Part shown: positions 42,498 to 51,036 of the stretch, in pieces
Layout of the letters: every line of letters begins with the position of its first letter
Position numbering within the stretch: position 1 is the first letter of the stretch
Assembly (NCBI GenBank): GCA_963785765.1
Contig: CAWAWM010000004.1
Coordinates: forward strand, 1,488,001-1,552,000
Length of the DNA stretch: 64,000 nt
Origin: DATBGO01 sp963785765
GTDB lineage: Bacteria > Actinomycetota > Actinomycetes > Streptosporangiales > Streptosporangiaceae
Reading direction: 5' to 3'
Program-made: the position numbers and the translations under genes
The notes under the pieces: model-generated
What the model was told of the DNA's origin: nothing
Database searches by the model: none
Seen by the model: the letters and a program-made list of their open reading frames with translations, nothing else

Positions 42498-43817
42498 ATG
42501 GATCCGCGGCAGAGCCCCTACGCTCCCGGGGCAGGAACGACGCCGATGACACTCGCCGGCCGTGATGATGTACTTGAACGTTTCGATGTCACCTTGTCTC
42601 GCCTGGAATCCGGCCGGCCGGATGTCGCCCCCTTGATCACTGGCTCTCGGGGATTGGGGAAAACTGTCCTCCTCAATAAATTGGTTCAGAATGCAAAGCA
42701 AAGAGGTTGGTTCGTCGCATCTGAGGAGGCGATTCCGGGAACTCCTCTTTCCGCTCTCATTGCCATCCTAGCTCATGAAGTACTGCTGGAAATGAGTAGG
42801 CGCCATCGGATTGCCGCCAATGTTCGGCGTGTTCTCGGAATACTGAAGGCGTTCACGGCTGTGTCAGCACTTGGAGTCACTCTGAACATTGACGCGGATG
42901 CGGTTACGGGAACCGCAGATACCGGTATCTTCAGCCGCGATCTCCGTCGCCTCTTTATCGAGATAGGTACACTTGCGCAGCAACAGTCGGTGGGCGTCGT
43001 GTTCGCTCTCGACGAACTTCATACACTCTATGAGACGGAGCTCGAAGATCTGAATTCTGCTCTTCATCAAACTGCTCAGCGCCAGCTTCCTGTTGCCTTC
43101 ATTGGGGCTGGGCTGTTTCCGTCCTGGCAGAAGTCCGGGAATCAAAACGTCGATCCAACAATTGTTGATTCCTACCCGGCGCGGATGTCTGCTTCTACAT
43201 ACATCCGGCTTAAGCCTCTTGACGTCGAAGCGTCTAAGCGGGCCTTGGCAGGGCCGGCCCTTGCAGAACAAGTCACTTTCACTGAAGAAGCTCTTGACGC
43301 AGCTGTTACATTCTGCAGTGGAAACACTTGGGTTCTTCAACTTCTCGGTGCGGCTGCTTGGGAGGCAGCTGAACGTTCTCCAATTGAGCTCCGTGATGTT
43401 AACAAAGCAACAGACCACGTGACAGGGCAGCTTTATCACGGTTTCTTCCCTAGACTGCTAAGAAATTCTCCAGAACTGGAAATTGATCTTATGGCATTGA
43501 TTGCGAGTCGTCTCGATGCCGGCATTGCCAGTTTTCAATCGATAGCTGAACTCTGTAGAGCTTTTGATTTCCATGATAACAACGAAGTTAGAGATCTATT
43601 TGACGACAATAGAGAGCTTAGGAGGCTTCTCTCTAATCTGGCCGGGCGTGATCTAATAGAGCTAAGCGCTGGATATGGGAAAATATGGGATGACGAAAGT
43701 TTCGACGTCAGATTCACCATGCCAATGCTAGGTAACTATTTTCGTCATCCCGATATCGTCCACACTGGCACGACCGGCGTTGTCGCTGATGATCCAGGTC
43801 TCCAGACCACCGATTAG
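42498..43817 (+). CDS. AAA ATPase, AT-rich, probably foreign
   Basis: The 439-residue protein has a P-loop ATPase of the AAA/Orc1-like type. Walker A is GSRGLGKTVLLNKL at residues 49-56. Walker B is VVFALDELHTLYET near 172, and a sensor-1 motif is QLPVAFIGAGLFPSWQ. A winged-helix-like domain follows from about 330 (SRLDAGIASFQSIAEL, LLSNLAGRDLIELSAGYG). Its coding sequence uses many A/T-ending codons and is visibly poorer in G+C than the flanks. Such single ATPases occur in phage-like or defence contexts. No partner gene lies beside it. The ATG at 42498 has a weak ribosome site. Confidence 0.85.
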   Translation: MDPRQSPYAPGAGTTPMTLAGRDDVLERFDVTLSRLESGRPDVAPLITGSRGLGKTVLLNKLVQNAKQRGWFVASEEAIPGTPLSALIAILAHEVLLEMSRRHRIAANVRRVLGILKAFTAVSALGVTLNIDADAVTGTADTGIFSRDLRRLFIEIGTLAQQQSVGVVFALDELHTLYETELEDLNSALHQTAQRQLPVAFIGAGLFPSWQKSGNQNVDPTIVDSYPARMSASTYIRLKPLDVEASKRALAGPALAEQVTFTEEALDAAVTFCSGNTWVLQLLGAAAWEAAERSPIELRDVNKATDHVTGQLYHGFFPRLLRNSPELEIDLMALIASRLDAGIASFQSIAELCRAFDFHDNNEVRDLFDDNRELRRLLSNLAGRDLIELSAGYGKIWDDESFDVRFTMPMLGNYFRHPDIVHTGTTGVVADDPGLQTTD

Positions 43818-44312
43818 GTTTAGAGGACACTGGATCTTATCCTGTGCGTGCCGAGAATCGCATTCACTGCTCTGACCAGCAGAGTTGCTCGGCTGACGCG
43901 AACGCCGATTTAGCGCGGCTGTGAGTCGACTCCGCCCTGATGGCTCGCCCCAGGCGGATCCACCAGTTCTGAGTGTGTGAGCCGACAGCACACGGTCTGA
44001 ACCAGGCGCCGGGTGTCTGCCTGGAGGGCGCCGACTGATCCGGACCCGCCGCTACGCCCCCTGACAGCCTGCTCACCGTCACCCTCACGGCCTGCCTGCC
44101 CGGCGGACGCTGGGCGCGTCACAAGACAGTGCCACACCGCGCCACCGCATCGGCACTTCGGGCTGACGATCAATTGAAGCCTCAGCTAAACCTGAGAGCT
44201 AAGTCTCAGCCTGCGCTGCTCACCCTCTCGGCAACCTTACGGGTTGCTTCCGTCGCAGTTCCAGCGTCGGCTGCCACGCTCAGATCTGGGCATCTCATTA
44301 GGAGCCCGGCAC
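43818..44312. other. gene-free stretch upstream of the secreted protein
   Basis: No coding frame is convincing. The stretch contains an operator-like palindrome at 44192-44209. Confidence 0.4.
44192..44209. promoter_or_regulatory. inverted repeat CTGAGA-n6-TCTCAG
   Basis: CTGAGA (44192-44197) and TCTCAG (44204-44209) form perfect 6-bp arms around GCTAAG. CTCAGC also occurs at 44181-44186 and 44205-44210. The site lies about 105 bp upstream of ATG 44313. Direct and inverted CTCAG units are typical of response-regulator sites, but no regulator is adjacent. Confidence 0.4.
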
Positions 44313-45014
44313 ATGTATTCCCGCAAGCTCATCAGGTCCTTCGTGGTCGGCGCTGCGGCCATCGTGATCGCGGGCGGTTCCTACGGGATCGTCAGCGCCA
44401 CCTCCAGCAGCAGCCCAGCGGCGGCCAGCAGTGCCTCCGCTGGCGGTTTCCGATCCGGCGGCGGGGGATCCAATGCCCGTTCCGGGCCGGCCGCAGGAGG
44501 AGCAGCCGGCAAAGTCGGCAGCCTGTCCACGGCGGGCTTCACGATAACGACATCAGCGGGCCAGAAGGTAACCGTCAAGGAGGCGTCCTCCACGACATAC
44601 CAGAAGCAGACAGGCCCGGCCTCGGCGAGCGCCATCACCACTGGCGAAAGCGTCCTGGTCCTGGGGACGACCAGCAATACGACCATCACGGCCACGCAGG
44701 TCATCGTGGAACCGGCCGGCAGCGGATCTGCGGCTTCCTCGGCGGCCAAGGTGATCCCCTTCCAGCGCGGAGCACCAGCCACGTCCAGGCAGGTCGGCCA
44801 GATCCCAGCGGACTTCAGCCAGGGATCAGGGACGATCGTCAGCGGAACAGCAGCCAGTAAAGCGACAGCAGCTGCACTGGCCGCCTACCCTGGCGCCATC
44901 GTCGACCGCGTCGTGCAGCTGAGCAACGGCGGCTACAACGTCCACTACATCGGCGTCAACTGGCCCCACCACGTCTTCCTCAACCAGAACTTCAAGATCA
45001 TCGGCGCCGAATAG
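44313..45014 (+). CDS. secreted protein, DUF5666-like
   Basis: The 233-residue protein starts at ATG 44313, preceded by AGGAG. The first 30 residues are a Sec-type signal (LIRSFVVGAAAIVIAGGSYG) without a lipobox. A Gly/Ser-rich linker follows. The domain GSLSTAGFTITTSAGQKVTV and VLGTTSNTTITATQVIVEPA has the pattern of DUF5666-like OB-fold repeats. The end NGGYNVHYIGVNWPHHVFLN resembles the PepSY-associated tail of secreted actinobacterial proteins. The function is unknown. The CTCAG palindrome upstream suggests two-component control. Confidence 0.7.
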   Translation: MYSRKLIRSFVVGAAAIVIAGGSYGIVSATSSSSPAAASSASAGGFRSGGGGSNARSGPAAGGAAGKVGSLSTAGFTITTSAGQKVTVKEASSTTYQKQTGPASASAITTGESVLVLGTTSNTTITATQVIVEPAGSGSAASSAAKVIPFQRGAPATSRQVGQIPADFSQGSGTIVSGTAASKATAAALAAYPGAIVDRVVQLSNGGYNVHYIGVNWPHHVFLNQNFKIIGAE

Positions 45015-45106
45015 GACACCCTGGCCGATCGTCCGTCAGTGGCCGCCAGCGTCCATGTCCCAGGGGCTGCAATCGCGGGGTTGCGCGCCCGCTGTGGGTG
45101 AGGAGA

Positions 45107-45703
45107 TTAGGGCTGCTGGTGGCGGCCGAGGGCCAGGCGGGCGGCGCTGACGTCTTCCCGGCCGTGTCCGGCGTCAACGGCAGCGTGCCACTGGCGGGAC
45201 AGCGCGGCGAGCAGCGGCAGATCGTCGTCGCCCGCGGCGCTGATCGCCAGGTCCACGTCCTTGAGCGCCCATTCCAGCGGGAACTCGGGCGCGAAATCGC
45301 CTCGCTCCATCTTGTGCAGCTTGGCGTCCGCGATCGGCGCGTCCAGCGGGCCGCCTTCGATGGCCTCGGCCAGCTTCGAGTCATCGATGCCGAGCTGGCC
45401 AGCCAGTTCCAGGGCCTCAGCCACGCCCTCGATCAAGATGGACATGTAGGCGTAGACGGCCAGCTTCATCCGGCTGCCCTGACCGGCCTCGCCCAGCCAT
45501 ACGGTCCTGCGGCCGATCGCTGAGAATACGGGGCGCACGACCGCTGCCGCTGCGGGCGGGCCGGAGGCCAGGATGAGCAGCTGGCCGGCCTCGGCGGGGC
45601 CTTTGCTGCCCGATACGGGCGCGTCCACGAACATCACGTCGGGCCGCAGCTGGCCGAGCCGGCTGGCGATGTCGGTCGTTTCCGCCAGGCCGATCGTGCC
45701 CAT
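45107..45703 (-). pseudogene. 3-hydroxyisobutyrate dehydrogenase-like enzyme, N-terminus missing
   Basis: The frame from MGTIGLAETTDIASRL carries the end of the NAD-binding domain and the all-helical domain of the beta-hydroxyacid dehydrogenase family: FVDAPVSGSKGPAEAGQLLI (the substrate-binding motif) and GQGSRMKLAVYAYMSILIEG, where Lys is the catalytic residue. The Rossmann GxGxxG half, about 90 residues, is missing; upstream codons are unrelated. It is a truncated remnant. It may have been broken by the recombination that brought in the neighbouring DNA. Confidence 0.65.
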
Positions 45704-45937
45704 CTGCGCCCGCCAGCGCTGACGGAGCCCGGCCGCAAACCCGGCGGGCAGGCCGATGCTCGCCCCGCGGCTCAGCCTGCACCAAGATCGCAATGAGCCT
45801 CGGTATGGGCTACATGCTGATCCTGATGCTCTGACCAGCCACAGCCAACAGCCCACCGGGCAACACGCCCCTGCATAATAGGCTGCATCCTGAGCCGCCC
45901 CACCCAGCACCCGACCCTGGCTGACCAGATGCCAGGG

Positions 45938-46219
45938 TCAGGACCGGACCAGGCGCGAGATGGCCTCCGCCGCTTCCCTGATCTTGTCCTGGGCCTCCGG
46001 GCCGCCCTGCTCAACCGCCTGGGTGACGCAGTGGCCGAGATGATCCTCGAGCAGTCCCAGAGCGACCGCTTGCAGCGCCCGCGTCACCGCCGAAACCTGG
46101 GTGAGGACATCAATGCAGTACACGTCCTCGTCCACCATCCGCTGCAGGCCGCGCACCTGGCCCTCGATCCTGCGCAGCCGCTTCAGATAAGCGTCCTTCT
46201 CCTGCGTATACCCGCGCAC
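45938..46219 (-). CDS. csoR: CsoR/FrmR-type metal-sensing repressor
   Basis: The 93-residue all-helical protein is of the DUF156 family. The N-terminal KRLRRIEGQVRGLQRMVDED is the DNA-contact helix. The copper site C-H-C is present with Cys in VYCIDVLTQ, and His and Cys in LEDHLGHCV, so copper or a related metal is the likely ligand. It represses efflux genes until metal binds. No copper ATPase or chaperone gene is near, so the target may lie elsewhere or the nearby gene was lost. ATG or GTG 46219 is the start. Confidence 0.85.
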   Translation of the reverse strand: MRGYTQEKDAYLKRLRRIEGQVRGLQRMVDEDVYCIDVLTQVSAVTRALQAVALGLLEDHLGHCVTQAVEQGGPEAQDKIREAAEAISRLVRS

Positions 46220-46607
46220 GGCCCGACACTACACCGCCGCAGCAATCAGCGGGTGCCCCGAGACGGCCTAGCCCACCAGCGGGAACCGGCGACCCATCCG
46301 CCGTGATCGCACATCCGACCGAGAGCGTCGCGGCCAGATTCAGCTCGCGCCTAGTGCCGCTGCCGCGCGTACCTGAGTAGACGGTGCTAACACGATCCGT
46401 AGCGGCCGACGCCTGCCCGGATACGCCGCTGTCGCGTCCGTCCCGGTCGGCGAGCGGACAACTATGGTGATCAGTACGGCCCGCCGCTGAGCAGGGCGAA
46501 GCGGCGTGCTAGCGCAAGGGTGAGCTCAACCCGGCGTAACATCCGTCTGGTGGCAACGCCCGGGGAATGAAGCGGCCACGCCGTGCGGCAGGACATGGGG
46601 GGAGCAC
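46220..46607. other. gene-free stretch of about 390 bp
   Basis: I see no frame with a known domain and no strong hairpin. GGGGGGAG directly before 46608 is the ribosome site of the next gene. Confidence 0.4.
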
Positions 46608-46904
46608 ATGGCATTCATTCAGCTCATCGAGATCACGAGTTCGCAGGTCAGCGAGATCGAAGCGCTCACCGCGGAGTGGCAGGCCCAGACCGAGGGACAG
46701 CGGACCGCCGTGCGCGCCACCCTGACCCAGGACCGCGATCGCCCCGGTACCTATATTCAGATTGTCGAGTTCGGTTCATACGGGGATGCGATGGCGAACT
46801 CACGCCTGCCGGCGACAACGGCCTTCGCGGAACGACTGGCCGCACTGTGCGACGGACCGCCGCTCTTCCGGAACCTCGACGTCATCAGCGTCGAGGAACT
46901 GTAA
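46608..46904 (+). CDS. small antibiotic-biosynthesis-monooxygenase-like protein
   Basis: The 98-residue protein has the dimeric ferredoxin-like alpha/beta barrel: AFIQLIEITSSQVSEIEALT, EWQAQTEGQRTAVRATLTQD and PGTYIQIVEFGSYGDAMANS. The last strand reads PLFRNLDVISVEEL. Such proteins either bind a small substrate without a cofactor or act as stress proteins; the pattern here is not diagnostic. A GGGGGAG sits about six bases upstream of ATG 46608. The gene is monocistronic. Confidence 0.75.
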   Translation: MAFIQLIEITSSQVSEIEALTAEWQAQTEGQRTAVRATLTQDRDRPGTYIQIVEFGSYGDAMANSRLPATTAFAERLAALCDGPPLFRNLDVISVEEL

Positions 46905-47369
46905 CCGCGGAAACCGCGCGCAGGCTGTGCGGGAGCCTCCGGGCTAATGGCCGGGGCTACGGCACTCGGCAGCCCCGCGGGCTCGGGCACACCACCAAGA
47001 CGGTGACCTGTGTCGTCTGGTAGCAGCAGCCTGGAGCCGTCAGGCGACGACGCGGCACTCGCGTGACTCCGCCGAGGACCTGTTTCGGCCGATCCGGCTG
47101 GCGGCCGAAGGCGGCCGTTCAGCGGCCGCGCGGCCGTCACCTGCCCCACAAGGACGCACATAATCGGACGCTCATCGATACGACAGGCAGGTGGCTGCCT
47201 CGACCGGCCGGATCAGACCAGAGCGAGCCGATGACCAGCGGGAACGCCCCCCGCGGCAGACTGATAACGCTGCCGGGGACGCCGCGCCGCCACACTCATA
47301 ACTGCGTCTGGCCCTGCCCTTGCACCGGCTGCACGCGCTCGACCGCCGACCGCCCTCGCGCGAGCGCTC
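46905..47369. other. gene-free stretch of about 465 bp
   Basis: The DNA between the small monooxygenase and the transposase shard has no supported gene on either strand. It ends where the similarity to IS-type integrases begins. Confidence 0.35.
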
Positions 47370-47601
47370 ATGCCGAAAGGTTCGTCCTCACAGCCCGGAC
47401 CGAGATCACCGACCACATGCTGATCTTCGGTGAACGCGACCTGCGGTCGTATGCCCGGCACTACAACGGACGACGACCTCACCGAAGCCGCCAGCTTCGC
47501 CCGCCCCGGCCCGACCACCCGCCGCCGACCCCTCCCAGAAGCAGATCAAGCGCCGACCCGTCCTCGGCGGCCTCATCAACGAATACGAGCGGGCCGCGTA
47601 G
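47370..47601 (+). pseudogene. C-terminal transposase remnant (rve/IS481-like)
   Basis: The first frame reads AERFVLTARTEITDHMLIFG, ERDLRSYARHYNGRRPHRSR and QLRPPRPDHP. The frame then shifts near 47535 and ends VLGGLINEYERAA with TAG 47599-47601. It is the C-terminal third of an integrase-type transposase, disrupted by an indel. The last residues are shared with the shards at 2232, 26178 and 51686. Confidence 0.7.
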
Positions 47602-47684
47602 AAGACCAGGTCCACATCTGTGGCCGAGTTCTGGAACCCTACAGGTCTGTGAGGTGGGAACCGCGACTCGCACGGGACTCGGCT

Positions 47685-48359
47685 TCACGGGCTGTTTTCA
47701 CTCGCGGGCTGCTGTGGCGTTGGCGTGGTCTGCCCGCTGCCGTAGGCGCGTAGGAATGCTTCGACGGCGCGGTCGGCGTAGTTCTCCAGGTCGTTGATCT
47801 TGCTGGTCTCGTCTCCGGTGAGCATGGCCCGGTTGATCGGGATCCACAAGAGGAGCCCGACGAAGTGGTGGGCGGCGATCGTCGGGTCCTCGACGACCAT
47901 GAGCCCGCGTCCCGACAGTTGGGCGAAGTGGGTGGCGAGGGTGCCAAGGGCGCGCTCGAAGCCGTTCTCGTACCAGGACCGCCCGATCTCGGGGAACTGG
48001 TCGGCAGTGGTGATCACGAGGCGCCGGAGCCGGAGCAATTCAGGTCGCATGAGGGTGTTGAGGAACTGTCGGGCCAGCTCCCCGAGATCGGCCCTGAGGT
48101 CGGTGGTGGTGTCGAGGGCCGCGCTGACCATGCGGACAAGGCCTTCGGCCTGGTCGGTGGTGGCTAGCACGATCTCGGCGAAGAGCTGGTACTTGTCAGA
48201 GAAGTGCTTGTAGACGGTCTGCTTGGAGACGGCGGCCTCCGCGGCGATGTCGTCCATGCTCGTGCCCTGATAGCCCTTGCGCAAGAAGAGCGCAGTTGCG
48301 GCCTCGGCGATTACTAGGTGCTTCTCGGTCCACCGGCTCGGTGATGGGGTGTCAGACAT
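47685..48359 (-). CDS. TetR family repressor of the 48.5-51.6 kb operon
   Basis: The protein has 224 residues from ATG 48359, which is preceded by GGGAGGCGAG. The DNA-binding domain is residues 11-58 (EKHLVIAEAATALFLRKGYQ, SMDDIAAEAAVSKQTVYKHF). The C-terminal domain (LRADLGELARQFLNTLMRPE, LRRLVITTADQFPEIGRSWY) is of the TetR_C_7/AefR-like type. It is divergent from a five-gene operon. The 47-bp palindromic element between them should be its operator, so an unknown small molecule probably induces the operon. Confidence 0.85.
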   Translation of the reverse strand: MSDTPSPSRWTEKHLVIAEAATALFLRKGYQGTSMDDIAAEAAVSKQTVYKHFSDKYQLFAEIVLATTDQAEGLVRMVSAALDTTTDLRADLGELARQFLNTLMRPELLRLRRLVITTADQFPEIGRSWYENGFERALGTLATHFAQLSGRGLMVVEDPTIAAHHFVGLLLWIPINRAMLTGDETSKINDLENYADRAVEAFLRAYGSGQTTPTPQQPASENSP

Positions 48360-48411
48360 CTCGCCTCCCGGCGAAAGGCAGATCGCTACGGTCCTGACTC
48401 TCAAACATATC

Positions 48412-48458
48412 AGTACTAGACAGATCAGTACTGGCTGAGTACTGTGCAGTCTAGTACT
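48412..48458. promoter_or_regulatory. nested TetR operator
   Basis: AGTACTAGAC (48412-48421) pairs with GTCTAGTACT (48449-48458) as outer arms of a palindrome. CAGTACTG at 48426-48433 is itself a palindrome, and AGTACTG recurs at 48438-48444. Four AGTACT units are spaced over 47 bp between the divergent TetR and DHFR-like genes, which fits repressor dimers on both faces. Confidence 0.75.
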
Positions 48459-48478
48459 CGATGCGTGGGGAGAGGACC

Positions 48479-49024
48479 ATGAGGAAGATCGTTTCGGGAC
48501 TGTTCGTGTCGGTGGACGGGGTGGTCGAGGCCCCTGAGACCTGGACGGGGGCTTACTTCAGCCCAGAGGTCGGCCAGGTCGTCGGGTCGTTGATCGCCGC
48601 GGGCGACACGCTGCTACTCAGGCGCCGGACCTATGAGACGTTCGCCCAGTCCTTCGGCTCCGACACCGGCAATCCGATGGCTGCGCAGATGAACGCCATC
48701 CGCAAGGTCGTGGTGTCCACCACCCTCAAGAGCGCCGACTGGCAGAACTCGACGCTCGTTGGCCGCGACGTAGAGGGTGCAGTTCGGGCGCTCAAGGATG
48801 AGGACGGCACCAACATCAACATGAGCGGCAGCGCCACCCTCGTGGCCTCCCTGCTCCGCTCGGGCCTGCTCGACGAGGTCGACCTATTGGTCTTCCCCGT
48901 CGTCGTGGGCGGCGGCCGCCGCATCTTCGGCGACGACGGCGAGCAGGTAGGTCTCCGGCTACTTAGTTCGCAGACCTTCGATAACGGCGTCATCCATGCC
49001 GTCTACGGGCCAGCGCAGAGCTGA
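48479..49024 (+). CDS. RibD-C/DHFR-like protein (first of two)
   Basis: The 181-residue protein is of the bifunctional deaminase-reductase C-terminal (RibD_C, DHFR-fold) group. The strand VSGLFVSVDGVVEAPETWTG starts it. LLLRRRTYETFAQSFG is the cofactor-proximal strand-helix, NAIRKVVVSTTLKSADWQNS follows, and the NADPH region is NINMSGSATLVASLL. The end is LLVFPVVVGGGRRIFGDDGE. These proteins reduce unknown substrates and are often induced by stress. ATG 48479 is preferred over a farther GTG because of AGAGGA in front of it. It is the first gene of the TetR-controlled operon. Confidence 0.85.
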   Translation: MRKIVSGLFVSVDGVVEAPETWTGAYFSPEVGQVVGSLIAAGDTLLLRRRTYETFAQSFGSDTGNPMAAQMNAIRKVVVSTTLKSADWQNSTLVGRDVEGAVRALKDEDGTNINMSGSATLVASLLRSGLLDEVDLLVFPVVVGGGRRIFGDDGEQVGLRLLSSQTFDNGVIHAVYGPAQS

Positions 49025-49070
49025 CCGGGTCCAGCTAACTTCGGCGAGCCAAGAGAGGACACCGGTAGCC

Positions 49071-49500
49071 ATGACGTCGATCATCGCAGGAGCGACATCC
49101 CGTAGTGGCGCTCCTCGCGCAGAAACACCGTTGAGCCGCACGCCGAGTACCTTGGTGGGGTTCGGGCTCGCGGCTGGGCCCCCGTTCCTCGCGGTCTCGC
49201 TGCTCCAGGCGCTGCTGCGTCCTGGCTTCAATCTCTGCCGCCTCCTTGGCCCTGATCGTGGCGTGCTTCGTATTCGGTCGTCGCTTCAACCGAACCGCCG
49301 ACCGCTCCTGGGCGATGACGTCACGGGCTGGCGGGGCCCTGTTCGCCCTGGCGCTGGCGCTGTCGGGCGGTCACGACGGACCGGTGATCCTCTTCTCGGG
49401 GTTTCGATCGGTTGGCTCGCCGTTAGTGCCGACATTTTGCATGCCGTCCGCTCTTTGGGCCGCACCACGGCAGACAGCACGGTCTCGATCCATATGCAGA
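49071..49500 (+). pseudogene. DUF998-like membrane protein remnant
   Basis: One frame from ATG 49071 gives STLVGFGLAAGPPFLAVSLL and QALLRPGFNL, the first helix and loop of DUF998 proteins. A second frame gives LIVACFVFGRRFNRTADRSW and GGALFALALALSGG. The first frame resumes with a C-terminal helix, VSIGWLAVSADILHAVRSL. Much of the middle and several helices are missing. It lies inside the operon between the first DHFR-like gene and the hydrolase, so transcription may read through it. Confidence 0.5.
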
Positions 49501-49530
49501 AGCAGCCAAACCAAGGACAAGGAGGCTTCA

Positions 49531-50391
49531 ATGTCAACCACTGAAATCCAACGGGTCCGCTCCGCGGACGGCACCGAGATCGCCTACCGGCGACGAGGTG
49601 AGGGTCCGTCCCTCATCTTCGTCGACGGAGCCTTCTGCACTATGACGATGGGCCCGGGCAAGACGCTCGTACCGGCGCTTGCCGACCGCTACACCACCTT
49701 CGTCTACGACCGGCGCGGCCGTGGGAAAAGCGGCGACGCGTCGACTTATGAGGTTGGCCGCGAGGTCGAGGACCTAGCGGCGATCATCGCGGCCGCCGGG
49801 GGCAGCGCCTACGTGTTCGGGCACTCCTCGGGGGCGGTGCTCGCCCTGGAAGCGGCCCGGGCCGGCGTACCCGTCGCCGCCCTGGCACTCTATGAGCCGC
49901 CGTTCGTGCTCGATGACACGCGCCCGCCGGTCCCCGTAGACCTCGCCGAGCACCTCGCCCGCCTGGCCGACGCCGGGCGGGGCCGCGCGGTGGTGCGGAC
50001 GTTCATGGACCAGGCGATCCGGACGCCGAAGGTCATCTCGATAGCGATGTCGATCATGCCGGGGGCGGGGCGGCTGTCCAAGATTGCCCACACCGTCGCC
50101 TACGACGCCACCATAATGAGCGCCTACCAGCGCGGCACGCCACTGCCCGATGGAGCCTTCTCGGCGCAGCGGATACCGACCCTGCTCATCGCGGGCGCAA
50201 AGAGCCCGCAGTGGATCCAGACGAGCTGCGAGATGCTCGCCGCCTCGGTCCCGCAGGCCGAGCTGGCCCGTCTGGCACGGCAAAGCCACATGGTCAAGGC
50301 GGCGGCTACTGCACCAGCGATCGACAGGTTCTTCGCCACCATTACCTCGCCGGTGCCGCCCGCTCCTGTTGTGCACAGGCCAGCGTCATGA
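49531..50391 (+). CDS. alpha/beta hydrolase
   Basis: The 286-residue hydrolase begins IQRVRSADGTEIAYRRRGEG, then VDGAFCTMTMGPGKTLVPAL. The nucleophile elbow is VFGHSSGAVLALEA with Ser near residue 98. RIPTLLIAGAKSPQWIQTSC gives the acid region, and the His is in LARQSHMVKAAAT. AGGAGG precedes ATG 49531. The stop overlaps the next gene's ATG (ATGA). Its position between two DHFR-like genes under a TetR suggests a detoxification or degradation module. The substrate is unknown. Confidence 0.85.
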   Translation: MSTTEIQRVRSADGTEIAYRRRGEGPSLIFVDGAFCTMTMGPGKTLVPALADRYTTFVYDRRGRGKSGDASTYEVGREVEDLAAIIAAAGGSAYVFGHSSGAVLALEAARAGVPVAALALYEPPFVLDDTRPPVPVDLAEHLARLADAGRGRAVVRTFMDQAIRTPKVISIAMSIMPGAGRLSKIAHTVAYDATIMSAYQRGTPLPDGAFSAQRIPTLLIAGAKSPQWIQTSCEMLAASVPQAELARLARQSHMVKAAATAPAIDRFFATITSPVPPAPVVHRPAS

Positions 50392-51023
50392 TGCGGGTGG
50401 TCGTCTCCGAGTTCGTCACCCTCGACGGTGTCTTCGAAGACCCCGGTGGCGTCGAGGGCTTCGAGCACGGCGGATGGGCTTTCGGCTACGAGCGAGGAGC
50501 CGACGGCGACCGGTTCAAACTTGACGAGATCCTCGAAGCCGACGCCCTCCTGCTGGGCCGCGTCACCTACGAAGCCTTTGCCGCGGCGTGGCCGACGCGA
50601 ACCGACAGCTCGGGCTTCGCGGACAAGATGAACACGATCCCGAAGTACGTGGTCTCCTCCACCCTGCGACAAGCCGAGTGGAGCAACTCCACGATCCTCA
50701 CGGGCGATCTTACCGAAGATCTACGTGACCTTGTGCGCGACGGCGAAGGGACCATCCTGGTTGTAGGCAGCGGCGCCGTCGTGCGTGAGCTTCTCGACCA
50801 CGACCTGGTGGACGAAGTCCGGCTCATGGTGTTCCCGGCCGTGCTGGGCCACGGCGCCTCGATCTTCGCCGGCCTTGGTCACCCCGCACGCTTCGCCGTA
50901 TCGGGCGTTCAACCATTCGGCGAAACGTTGCTCGTGACCCTGTGCCGCCACGAAAAGGCAGTGCCGACCGCAACCGGCGAGCCCCCCTCCAATCCACGAT
51001 CACAGCCCGTGTCCGCGGGCTGA
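50388..51023 (+). CDS. RibD-C/DHFR-like protein (second of two)
   Basis: The 211-residue protein has the same fold as the first: VVVSEFVTLDGVFEDPGGVE, GVEGFEHGGWAFGYERGADG, then ALLLGRVTYEAFAAAWPTRT and NTIPKYVVSSTLRQAEWSNS. The NADPH loop is ILVVGSGAVVRELL. The end (PSNPRSQPVSAG) is an unstructured tail. Translation is coupled to the hydrolase by a four-base overlap. Two DHFR-like proteins in one operon are unusual; they differ in length and probably in substrate, and the second is closer to the YyaP/YwjB-like group. Confidence 0.85.
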   Translation: MMRVVVSEFVTLDGVFEDPGGVEGFEHGGWAFGYERGADGDRFKLDEILEADALLLGRVTYEAFAAAWPTRTDSSGFADKMNTIPKYVVSSTLRQAEWSNSTILTGDLTEDLRDLVRDGEGTILVVGSGAVVRELLDHDLVDEVRLMVFPAVLGHGASIFAGLGHPARFAVSGVQPFGETLLVTLCRHEKAVPTATGEPPSNPRSQPVSAG

Positions 51024-51036
51024 GAAAGGACCAACG

